NCBI RefSeq assembly: GCF_021648885.1
Contig: NZ_JAKJHZ010000006.1
Location: forward strand, 62,001-126,000
Length of the DNA stretch: 64,000 nucleotides
Direction of reading: 5' to 3'
Source: Nocardioides potassii
Lineage (GTDB): Bacteria > Actinomycetota > Actinomycetes > Propionibacteriales > Nocardioidaceae
Part shown: one piece after another, positions 24,352 through 31,817 of the stretch
How positions within the stretch are numbered: the first letter of the stretch is position 1
Layout: the number at the start of each line of letters is the position of its first letter
Notes under the pieces: generated by a model
Database searches by the model: none
Told to the model about the DNA's origin: nothing
The model's input: the letters and a program-made list of their open reading frames with translations, nothing else
Made by a program: the position numbers and the translations under genes

Positions 24352-25041
24352 TCAGGCCCCGGGGAGCTGTCGCGTCCGCACGATCTCGGAGGCGACCTGC
24401 ACGAGCTTGGTGTTGGTCTGCGAGGACACGCGCTTGAGGTAGGCCAGCGCCTGGTCGACGTCGACCCCGAGCCGCTCCATGAGGATGCCCTCGGCCTGCC
24501 CGATGACCGTGCGGCTCTGCAGCGCCACCCCCATGCCGTCGATCTCGCGGCCGGCGGCGATGGCCACGGCGAGGTGACCGGCCAGCGCCTGCGCGGTCGC
24601 GAGGTCGTCCTCGTCGAAGGCGTGCGGCCCGGTCCCGTAGATGCTCATGGTCCCGTAGTAACCGCGGGCGGTGAAGACGAGGATCGAGGCGACGGTCGCG
24701 AGCTGGTGCTCGGCGTGCACCCGGGCACCCCAGGTGGCGAAGCGGTCGTCGGTGGCGAGGTCGTCGACGACCACGACCTCCTCCGTGCGGTCCGGCGTGT
24801 GGCAGGGACCCTCGTCGAGCTCGTTCTGCAGCTCGTTGATCACCCGCAGCAGCTCGCCCGACGATGCGAGCGTGTGGCAGTGGCCGCCGCGGTTGATCGT
24901 GACCCCCGCGTGCAGGCAGTTCGGGATCAGCTCGACGGCCGCCTCGACCGCGAGCATCAACCGGTCGTTCTCCCCGTCCGCCGCGCCCAGCGCCCGGGCG
25001 AGGTCGGCGAACTCCGTCGTGGTGGTGCGCTCCGCGGACAA
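24352..25041 (-). CDS. GAF-ANTAR sensory RNA-binding regulator
   Basis: 229 residues. I chose TTG 25041 because AGGAG lies 7 nt upstream; an ATG 5 nt upstream of it is out of frame. GAF domain (~20-160): LMLAVEAAVELIPNCLHAGV, LQNELDEGPCHTPDRTEEVV, TARGYYGTMSIYGTGPHAFD. ANTAR (~175-225): LQSRTVIGQAEGILMERLGV and LAYLKRVSSQTNTKLVQVAS. All ANTAR conserved positions are kept. Fifth ANTAR-type protein of the window. Confidence 0.9.
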   Translation of the reverse strand: MSAERTTTTEFADLARALGAADGENDRLMLAVEAAVELIPNCLHAGVTINRGGHCHTLASSGELLRVINELQNELDEGPCHTPDRTEEVVVVDDLATDDRFATWGARVHAEHQLATVASILVFTARGYYGTMSIYGTGPHAFDEDDLATAQALAGHLAVAIAAGREIDGMGVALQSRTVIGQAEGILMERLGVDVDQALAYLKRVSSQTNTKLVQVASEIVRTRQLPGA

Positions 25042-25438
25042 GACATGACTCCTCTGCTCGCCCACCACCCCGGCGGGCTTCTCCGAGCAGACATTCTCAC
25101 CGGCGTCCAACTGGGTGCCAAGCCCGGTCTCACTCCGACGGCTTGACCGCCAGGACCGGGCACCACGACATCTCTTGCCGGCCGGCTGTCCACGCCGTCC
25201 GCGCCGACGCCGAGCCCTCACGCCCACCCCCTGGTGTGGCCAGACATCGAATGTAAGGACGTCCTTGACGCAATCTGCGGGAAGTGGGCGGCGTACACCG
25301 ATCCGGAGTGGCACATACTCGGCGGGCGCCACTCGGCGCGGGGGCACGGTCAGACCCGACTGCATCCATTGGTCGCCACGGGCGATCGGGGCGCGGGGCG
25401 CAACCAGGCCCGATCACTCGACATGGGGGTTCTTCATC
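25042..25438. other. intergenic region, 397 bp, between GAF-ANTAR and secreted-protein genes
   Basis: No gene seen on either strand. It holds a perfect 12-bp palindrome (25255-25266) and TTGACG directly after it (25265-25270), without a convincing -10. It must contain promoters for both divergent genes. I see no clear riboswitch or tRNA. Confidence 0.4.
25255..25266. promoter_or_regulatory. perfect palindrome AAGGACGTCCTT
   Basis: 12-bp perfect inverted repeat, with TTGACG overlapping its right end (25265-25270) as a possible -35 element. It could be an operator for either divergent gene; the regulator is unknown. Confidence 0.3.
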
Positions 25439-26212
25439 TTGCGCACATCACTGCTCGCACTTCCTCTCCTCGCGGCCGTCGCCTTCGCCGGCCCCGCCCT
25501 GGCCGCGACGACCGTCGCCGTCAACGAGGCCTCGCTGGGCTCCACCTGGTCCAACTCCAGCACCAGCGGCGGCACCGTGGCCTTCGGCACGGACTTCGCC
25601 GGGGTCGGCGCCCTGCAGCTGAACACTCCCGGCACATCCGACAAGGCCGAGCTGACCACGACGACCGTCGCGGGCGCTCCCCTGTCCACCCTCAGCAACG
25701 CCGCCTACCGGACCTACCGCGCCGCATCCTCCACCTCCAACGCGGTGCAGACCGCTGCGATCAAGGCGACGATCGACTTCAACGGCGCGGCCACCGGCGG
25801 GTACGCGGTCATCGTCTTCGAGCCGGTCTACAACACCGACCAGGGTGCCGTGGTCGACGGCACGTGGCAGAGCTGGCAGGCGGGCGGAGACGCCAAGTGG
25901 TGGTCCACCAGAGCGATGCCCGGCGTGACGTCGGCCTTCGACAGCTTCGTCCCGCTCAGCACCATCATCGCGGAGAACCCGGCTGCCACGATCACGGCGC
26001 TGACCGTTGGCACCGGCTCGGGCAACGCCGGCCTCCTCGCGGGCGTCGACTCACTGACCGTCGGCGAGACGACCTACGACTTCGGTCCCCGGGCCTTCGA
26101 CAAGGCGGACTGCAAGGGCAACGGCTGGGCGACCAACTTCACCGCCGGCACGTTCGTCAACCAGGGTGATTGCGTCTCCTTCTACGCCTCGGCGGGCAAG
26201 ACCCACGAGTAG
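25439..26212 (+). CDS. secreted protein with C-terminal two-Cys motif
   Basis: 257 residues from TTG 25439. A signal peptide is clear: Arg, hydrophobic LLALPLLAAVAFA, then GPALAA with cleavage after ALA. The mature part is beta-rich and Ser/Thr-rich (TVAVNEASLGSTWSNSSTSG) with an aromatic block DGTWQSWQAGGDAKWWSTRA. The last ~35 residues carry DKADCKGNGWATNF and VNQGDCVSFYASAG, a short Cys-pair motif found at the end of many actinobacterial secreted proteins. No enzyme motif. The weak GGGGG before the TTG is the only ribosome-binding candidate. A strong hairpin follows the gene. Confidence 0.8.
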   Translation: MRTSLLALPLLAAVAFAGPALAATTVAVNEASLGSTWSNSSTSGGTVAFGTDFAGVGALQLNTPGTSDKAELTTTTVAGAPLSTLSNAAYRTYRAASSTSNAVQTAAIKATIDFNGAATGGYAVIVFEPVYNTDQGAVVDGTWQSWQAGGDAKWWSTRAMPGVTSAFDSFVPLSTIIAENPAATITALTVGTGSGNAGLLAGVDSLTVGETTYDFGPRAFDKADCKGNGWATNFTAGTFVNQGDCVSFYASAGKTHE

Positions 26213-26227
26213 TTCCTGAGCACGACG

Positions 26228-26259
26228 AGCAGCCCCCGCCGACCTCGGCGGGGGCTGCT
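26228..26259 (+). terminator. strong hairpin terminator after the secreted-protein gene
   Basis: AGCAGCCCCCGCCG-acct-CGGCGGGGGCTGCT, a 14-bp perfect stem with a 4-nt loop, starting 15 nt after the stop codon. No T-run follows, as often in high-GC actinobacteria. Confidence 0.8.
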
Positions 26260-26307
26260 TGAGCTCGGCACCGGCTCCCGTCCACCGCTCCCCACCTCGA
26301 TCGCCCG

Positions 26308-26481
26308 TTGCACACGGCCGACGAGCTGTCGGCAAGGCAGCTGCTGGACCGCGCCACCGACCTCGTCGACCACGCCGGCACGAGCAGGCTGACCAACCGC
26401 CAGGCCGAGGCGATGGCCGACGCCATCGAGCACGGGGTCGAGCTCTACGCCGACCCGCTCCTGGAGTACGTGCCCGACTGA
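26308..26481 (+). CDS. possible 57-aa protein, unrecognised
   Basis: TTG 26308 to TGA 26479-26481. Codons show the strong third-position GC of real genes here and the protein is well balanced and helical (ADELSARQLLDRATDLVDHA; RQAEAMADAIEHGVELYADP). There is no in-frame ATG or GTG between the upstream stop (26260) and this TTG, and no good ribosome-binding site, so it could also be a remnant of a longer gene. Converges on the histidine-kinase gene, 15 bp away. Confidence 0.42.
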   Translation: MHTADELSARQLLDRATDLVDHAGTSRLTNRQAEAMADAIEHGVELYADPLLEYVPD

Positions 26482-26496
26482 CCTGCCGGCTCGACG

Positions 26497-28566
26497 TCAG
26501 GCGGTGGCTATCAGGTCCTGGCCGGTCCTCGCAGGGAAGCACATGGTGACGGTGGACCCGGTGCCACCGGGCCCGGACGTCAGCTGGATGGTGCCGTCGT
26601 GCCTCTGCACGGCGCGGGCGCAGAGCGCCAGGCCGAGGCCGCTGCCCGTCCGGCCGGAGGACGTGCCGGAGACGCGGGCGAAGGGCTCGAAGACCGTGGC
26701 CTGCAGGTGCTCGGGGACTCCGATGCCGTTGTCCGTCACGCGGACGACCACGCCGTCGGGAGAGTGCTCGGCCTGCACGCCGATGACCGGGACGACGTCG
26801 TCCGCGGTGTACTTCACCGCGTTGCCGATCACGTTGGCGAGCACCTGGCGCAGCAGCGTGGGGTCGCCGGCGACGGTGCCGAGGCCGTTCGCGCGCACGA
26901 GGGCGCCGCGGTCGGTGGCAGCGACGATCTCCTGCGCGACCTCGTCCACCACGTCGTCGAGGTCGACCTGCCTGACGTCCAGTGGCGCGCTGCCTGCCCT
27001 CGCGTAGGCGAGGAGGTCGTCGATGAGCGTGGACATGCGCTCACCAGTCGCAGCGATGCGACCGATTGCCTCTCGGGCCCCGTCGTCCAGGGTTGCCTGC
27101 TCGGTGAGGTGCTCGGTGAGGACCTCGACCCACGACTGCATCGCGGCCAGCGGGTTGCGCAGGTCGTGCGCGACAGCGGCCGAGAAGGTCTCGAGCTCGT
27201 CGACCTGCCGGCGGTACGCCGTGTCGTCGCGCAACGACACCACCGCGAGGCGCCGCGTCGGGTCGCCGTCGAGGTCAAGGGGGTCCGCGCGCACGGCGAC
27301 GTACGAGTCGGCTGCTCCGTCCCGCCGCACCACCAGCTCGGCGGTGACGCTCTCGCCGGTGGCCAGGGCGACCGAGTGGGGCATCGTCTCCGGGGTCATC
27401 GGGCCACCGTCCGCCCGGTGGACACCGTAGGCCGATGGATGGTCGTCGGGGGTGATGCGGCCCTGCGGGCTCGGTACGAGGCGCACCGCAGCGGGGTTCT
27501 GCACCAGGATGTGGCCTGCAGCGTCGATCACAGCGATGCCGTGCTCGAGTCGGTTCGTGACGGCGTCGAGGAGCTGCGCCCGCTCGTCGGCCTGCCGGCG
27601 CGCCTCGGAGAGCTCCAGGGTCACGTCGTGGCGCTCACGCACCGCCCACGACAGCGTCAGGCTGATGACCGCCTGGATGAGAACGTACGCCTGGACGACC
27701 AGCGACCGGACGAGGGGGTCCTGGATGGTTCCGAACGGGCCGGTGCCGTTCAGGGACGCGAGGACGGCGAACACTCCGGCCGCCGTGGTCAGCACGGCAG
27801 CGATGACCGGCGAGAAGCGGAACCCGACGAAGGCGCCGACCGCGACGAGCACGAACGACAGGGGCAGGCCGTGGTTGCTCGCGAAGACCACCCACAGCGT
27901 GGCGGCAGCGAGGACCACCGTCGTGGCGAGGTCGATCGTGCCGTTGGGCCGGTCCTCGTTCGTGACGACGCTCGACCACGACGCGCCCGGCCGGTGCGCA
28001 TGGCGGGCAGCGATGACAGCGAGCACGACGCCGGCGACGACGAACACGCCGGTCGTGTTGCGCAGCACCCAGGCGAACACCCCGACAGCCGTGGCCTGAT
28101 CGGTGATGAGGAAGCCGGCGAGCATCCCGAACGGCGCGCTGGTCAGTCCCGCCGCCACGGATGCCTGGGCCAACGCCACGACCCCGTGGATGGAGCCCAT
28201 GGCCTCGGCGCGCTGGGAGCGGGCGGTGGCCGTGCGCAACGACGGCAACGCCCACGCGAGGACACGCCGCACCGTGCAGCCGACAGTGACGTTTGCCAGG
28301 CCGAAGACCAGAGCCGGGACCCACGCGACGCCCGAGGCGGCGTTGACGACCACGGTCGTCACGAACAGCGTCGCGGTGTTGACCACCAGCAGCCGACCCG
28401 GCGATCGCTGGATCCACAGTGCCGCGACCCCGGCTGCCGGCCAGAACAGGGCGAGACCCGTCTCGGGAAGAGCGGTCTGGCGTCCCAGGACGACCGCAGC
28501 GGCGTACAGCAAGGCCCAGATCGCCGACCGCCCGACAAGCGCTCCCACATGTGCATTGTGGGGCAC
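26497..28566 (-). CDS. membrane histidine kinase with MASE1-like sensor and PAS-like domain
   Basis: About 690 residues. The N-terminal ~300 residues have eight or more hydrophobic segments with the opening WALLYAAAVVLGRQTALPET and LFWPAAGVAALW of MASE1 sensors. A PAS-like region follows (~330-460: NRLEHGIAVIDAAGHILVQN). The HisKA phospho-acceptor is VAHDLRNPLAAMQSWVEV; the HATPase_c boxes are NVIGNAVKYTADD, VTDNGIGVPEHL and TGSGLGLALCARAV. The start is uncertain: TTG 28596, GTG 28566 and GTG 28548 are all possible. It lies downstream of a chemoreceptor gene and no response regulator is adjacent. Confidence 0.88.
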   Translation of the reverse strand: MPHNAHVGALVGRSAIWALLYAAAVVLGRQTALPETGLALFWPAAGVAALWIQRSPGRLLVVNTATLFVTTVVVNAASGVAWVPALVFGLANVTVGCTVRRVLAWALPSLRTATARSQRAEAMGSIHGVVALAQASVAAGLTSAPFGMLAGFLITDQATAVGVFAWVLRNTTGVFVVAGVVLAVIAARHAHRPGASWSSVVTNEDRPNGTIDLATTVVLAAATLWVVFASNHGLPLSFVLVAVGAFVGFRFSPVIAAVLTTAAGVFAVLASLNGTGPFGTIQDPLVRSLVVQAYVLIQAVISLTLSWAVRERHDVTLELSEARRQADERAQLLDAVTNRLEHGIAVIDAAGHILVQNPAAVRLVPSPQGRITPDDHPSAYGVHRADGGPMTPETMPHSVALATGESVTAELVVRRDGAADSYVAVRADPLDLDGDPTRRLAVVSLRDDTAYRRQVDELETFSAAVAHDLRNPLAAMQSWVEVLTEHLTEQATLDDGAREAIGRIAATGERMSTLIDDLLAYARAGSAPLDVRQVDLDDVVDEVAQEIVAATDRGALVRANGLGTVAGDPTLLRQVLANVIGNAVKYTADDVVPVIGVQAEHSPDGVVVRVTDNGIGVPEHLQATVFEPFARVSGTSSGRTGSGLGLALCARAVQRHDGTIQLTSGPGGTGSTVTMCFPARTGQDLIATA

Positions 28567-28628
28567 AAGATCACCGACGCGGGGCGAAACGGGCAAGCTC
28601 CCACATCGACACAGCGAGCGGATGCTGG

Positions 28629-30347
28629 TCAGTAGGTGAACTGCCCGACCAGTGAGCGCATCTCTGCGGCCATCTTGGCGAGCTCGTCAGCGGCTTCGCT
28701 GGTGCTGCCGGCAGCGGACATCGTGTCGGAGGCGGTGCGCGCGACGCCGGTGATGTTGGCGGCGATGTCGGTCGAGCCGATGGAGGCCTCCGAGATGTTG
28801 CGGCTCATCTCGTTGGTGGTGGCGGTCTGCTCCTCCACGGCGGAGGCGATGATGGCTTGGGTGTCGTTGATGCGACCGATGATGTCGGCGATGTCACCGA
28901 TGGCGTCGACGACGGCGTCGGTGTCGCCCTGGATGGCCTGGATGCGCTGGTTGATGTCCTCGGTGGCCTTGCCGGTCTCCTGTGCGAGCTCCTTGACCTC
29001 GCTGGCGACGACTGCGAAGCCCTTGCCGGCCTCTCCCGCGCGAGCGGCCTCGATGGTGGCGTTGAGGGCGAGCAGGTTGGTCTGTTCGGCGATCGCGTTG
29101 ATGACCTTGACGACGTTGCCGACCTCGCTGGACGACTCGCCGAGCTTGGCGACGGTCGCATTGGTGGACTCGGCCACCGCAACAGCCTGGGCGGCGACGG
29201 AGGCGGCGTTGGAGGCACTGGCGGAGATCTCGCGGATGGACGCAGACATCTCCTCGGTGCCGGTCGCGACGGTCTGCACGTTGCGGGAGACCTCCTCGGC
29301 GGCCGCCGACACGATCTCGGCCTGCGCGGAGGAGTCCGCTGCGGTGCCGGACATCTGACCGGACACCGCGGACAGCTCCTCGGAGGCTGCGGCGAGCGAC
29401 TGGGCGTTGTGGTCCATCTGCTGGAGCATCGCGCCGAGCTTGGCGATGGTGGCGTTGAGTGCTGCGCTCATGCGCCCGACCTCGTCGGCGGACTCGACCT
29501 CGAGTCGGTGGTCGAGGCGTCCGGCGGCGACTTCCTCGAGCAGGTCGACGGTGCGCTGCAGCGGCCGGGAGACGAGCTGGCCGATACCGAGGGCGATGGC
29601 CATGGCGAGCCCGGTCGCGGTGAGCAGCATGAAGATCGTGAAGGTCCGGTCTGAGCGGTACGCCGCTCGTGAGTCCTCCATCGACGCGTCGGCCGCCGCG
29701 GTCTCGCCGGTCGCGATGTCGGCGAGCGCTTCCAGCGCTGTGTTCTCGGGTTGACCGAGGCGGTCCTGCATCGTCGCGATGACCTCGTCGGCCGGCGCGG
29801 TGCCGACCTGTGGGAGCAGCTGGTCGTCGCGAATGCTGCGGTAGTCATCGATGGCGTCGGTGAATGCGGTCGTCGCGGCCTCCATCCCCTTCGGATCTGT
29901 GTCGACGTACTTCGCCCACGACGCGTCCAGGGCGGCGTCGAGGTCGGCCACGTCGGAGCGGAGCTGGTCGGTGACGGGTTCACCTGAGAGAGCAGCCTCG
30001 TGCACGGTGTCGGAGACGACGACCAGGTCGCGCTGCACGTCGACGAGGTAGGCGATGGCCTTGAGGTTGTCCTCGTACATGACGTCGATGCGGTCGGCCG
30101 ACTCCGCGAGCCGGACCAGTCCCGTGACGCCGACGACGATCATGAGGACGGCGACGACGGAGAATCCCGCCAGCAGCTTGTGCGCGGTGCGGAGGTTCTT
30201 GAACCTCCCGACCAGTCCCCTGGCGGGACGAGGGACTGCTTGCCGGCCGTGCTGGGCAGAGGTCTGCAGGCCGTTCACCCGTGACGCCCCGCTGCGGGGC
30301 GTTGTCGGGACATCGGAGGGACGGGTGGGGGTGGTCAGCAGGGCCAT
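28629..30347 (-). CDS. methyl-accepting chemotaxis protein
   Basis: 572 residues from ATG 30347 (AGGGA 4 nt upstream). TM1 is [20 protein letters not shown] near residue 60; a periplasmic four-helix sensor follows (~80-235) with [22 protein letters not shown]2 is near 240 ([20 protein letters not shown]); then HAMP and the signalling domain whose hairpin tip is [20 protein letters not shown]. Long N-terminal cytosolic tail of ~55 residues is unusual. It shares an operon with the MASE1-like histidine kinase. No flagellar or che genes are in the window. Confidence 0.93.
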   Translation of the reverse strand: MALLTTPTRPSDVPTTPRSGASRVNGLQTSAQHGRQAVPRPARGLVGRFKNLRTAHKLLAGFSVVAVLMIVVGVTGLVRLAESADRIDVMYEDNLKAIAYLVDVQRDLVVVSDTVHEAALSGEPVTDQLRSDVADLDAALDASWAKYVDTDPKGMEAATTAFTDAIDDYRSIRDDQLLPQVGTAPADEVIATMQDRLGQPENTALEALADIATGETAAADASMEDSRAAYRSDRTFTIFMLLTATGLAMAIALGIGQLVSRPLQRTVDLLEEVAAGRLDHRLEVESADEVGRMSAALNATIAKLGAMLQQMDHNAQSLAAASEELSAVSGQMSGTAADSSAQAEIVSAAAEEVSRNVQTVATGTEEMSASIREISASASNAASVAAQAVAVAESTNATVAKLGESSSEVGNVVKVINAIAEQTNLLALNATIEAARAGEAGKGFAVVASEVKELAQETGKATEDINQRIQAIQGDTDAVVDAIGDIADIIGRINDTQAIIASAVEEQTATTNEMSRNISEASIGSTDIAANITGVARTASDTMSAAGSTSEAADELAKMAAEMRSLVGQFTY

Positions 30348-30705
30348 CGGGTCCCTCTCGGGGCTGGCGTCACACGATCAGCACCTGCGTGCACGGTTCG
30401 TGGGGCCGGCCGGCGGTGGTGGCGGTGCGCGTTACGGGGGTTCTGTTGTCACCTGTCGACGGTTGCGGGCCCCAGTTGAGCGACACGCACGGGTGGGGGA
30501 CTCTCGGCGCCCCAGGACAACCCGTCGGTGTGCGAGGTGATGGCCCACTCGTGTCGGGGGCTCGTAGCACTGACGGGTGGTTTCGCCCGGGCGAACGTCC
30601 CGTTGGGTTGCGCTCGGTTCCGAGTGGTCGTGGGACTACGTCCGGACGTGCCCGAACGGCCCCGATGTCCCCTACCCGCCATGACGTTGCGCCAGGCCGG
30701 ACGCC
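30348..30705. other. intergenic region, 358 bp, upstream of the chemoreceptor gene
   Basis: No convincing gene; short frames of 60-70 codons here have poor composition. It contains a perfect 14-bp palindrome TTCGCCCGGGCGAA at 30582-30595, and a TCGACA -35-like hexamer on the minus strand (30456-30461). The sigma-28 consensus expected for a chemotaxis gene is not seen. Confidence 0.35.
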
Positions 30706-31728
30706 TCAGTCCTCCCCGACGTCGATGAGCACCTTGCCGACGGCCCCGCCCTCGACGGCGCTGTGCGCGTCGGCGGTCTGCTCGAGCGGGTAGTGGTGGA
30801 GGGGCAGGCCGTGGTCCTCGCCGACACCGAAGGCGCCGTCCGCCAAGGCTGCGGTGATGTCGTCCGCCGCGCGACGGAGGGCCTCCTGGCCGACCGTGTA
30901 GAGCAGGACCCACTGGAAGCGTGCGTTGGTCGAGAAGGTCCTCCGCACGCTGATCGTCACCTCGTCGCCGCCGTTGTTGGCGTAGACCGCGATCGTGCCG
31001 CGGGGCTTGATCACCGCGAGGTCGAGGTCGAGGTTCTGGGCGGGCGCGACCTCGACGACGAGGTCGACGCCGTCGGGCGCGAGGTCGCGGATCGCCGCCT
31101 CCGTGTCACCGTCGCGGTAGTTGACGACGTGGTGGGCGCCGGCAGCGGTCGCGAGGCCGCCCTTCTCGTCGCTGCTGACCGTGCTGATGACGGTCGCTCC
31201 GGCCCAACGGGCGAGCTGGATGGCCGCGTTGCCGACGGCGCCGGCCCCACCGGCGACGAGGACGATGTGGCCGTCCAGCGCGCCGGGGGCGAGCCGGTCC
31301 GGGCCGTCCTCGGAGGTGGTGAGGGCGCGGTGGGCGGTGACCGCGGGGACGCCGAGCGATGACCCGACGTCGTACGACGTCGAGGCGGGCAGCACCGTCA
31401 CGCGCTCGGCCGGGATGACGACCTGCTCCTGCGCGGTGCCACCGGGACGATGGTGCTGGGCGAGCATCGTCCAGACGCGGTCGCCGACGGCGAGGTCCGT
31501 GACGTCGGGGCCGACGGCGTCGACCACGCCGGCGCCGTCCTGGCCGGGCACGATCTCGGGGAACGCGAGCTCACCCATGCCGCCGGCGCGGAACTTCCAG
31601 TCGGTGGGGTTCACGCCCGCGCGGACGATCCGCACCCGGACCTCGCCGGGACCGGGCTCCGCCGGCTCCCTCTCGACCAGCTCGAGCACGGAGGCGTCGC
31701 CGCTCTCGGTGTAGACCACAGCACGCAT
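30706..31728 (-). CDS. NADPH:quinone reductase-like MDR oxidoreductase
   Basis: 340 residues from ATG 31728. Medium-chain reductase of the QOR type without zinc ligands: VRIVRAGVNPTDWKFRAG, VPGQDGAGVVDAVGPDVTDL, the Rossmann motif VLVAGGAGAVGNAAIQLARW, and VVEVAPAQNLDLDLAVIKPR. It reduces quinones or enones with NADPH. Monocistronic by context, with a strong hairpin between its start and the upstream lipoprotein gene. Confidence 0.88.
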   Translation of the reverse strand: MRAVVYTESGDASVLELVEREPAEPGPGEVRVRIVRAGVNPTDWKFRAGGMGELAFPEIVPGQDGAGVVDAVGPDVTDLAVGDRVWTMLAQHHRPGGTAQEQVVIPAERVTVLPASTSYDVGSSLGVPAVTAHRALTTSEDGPDRLAPGALDGHIVLVAGGAGAVGNAAIQLARWAGATVISTVSSDEKGGLATAAGAHHVVNYRDGDTEAAIRDLAPDGVDLVVEVAPAQNLDLDLAVIKPRGTIAVYANNGGDEVTISVRRTFSTNARFQWVLLYTVGQEALRRAADDITAALADGAFGVGEDHGLPLHHYPLEQTADAHSAVEGGAVGKVLIDVGED

Positions 31729-31769
31729 CAGGAGTCCTTCCCCTCGGGATCCGGTACGGCTGGCCCAAC

Positions 31770-31806
31770 CGTCGGACCCGCCGGGATATGCCCGGCGGGT
31801 CCGACG
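31770..31806 (-). terminator. strong hairpin terminator after the 950-aa lipoprotein gene
   Basis: CGTCGGACCCGCCGGG-atatg-CCCGGCGGGTCCGACG, a 16-bp perfect stem, 11 nt past the lipoprotein stop and upstream of the quinone reductase start. It separates the two same-strand genes. Confidence 0.85.
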
Positions 31807-31817
31807 ACCCGCACCCG

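Noticed and set aside
25042..25046. ATG start for the GAF-ANTAR gene at 24352
   Set aside because: Out of frame with the GAF-ANTAR protein and only 2 nt from AGGAG; the TTG at 25041 fits both frame and spacing.
30348..30430. c-di-GMP-I riboswitch before the chemoreceptor gene
   Set aside because: A TGACGCCAGCCC stretch recalls one segment, but the remaining conserved helices and the AAACC/GAAA elements are missing.
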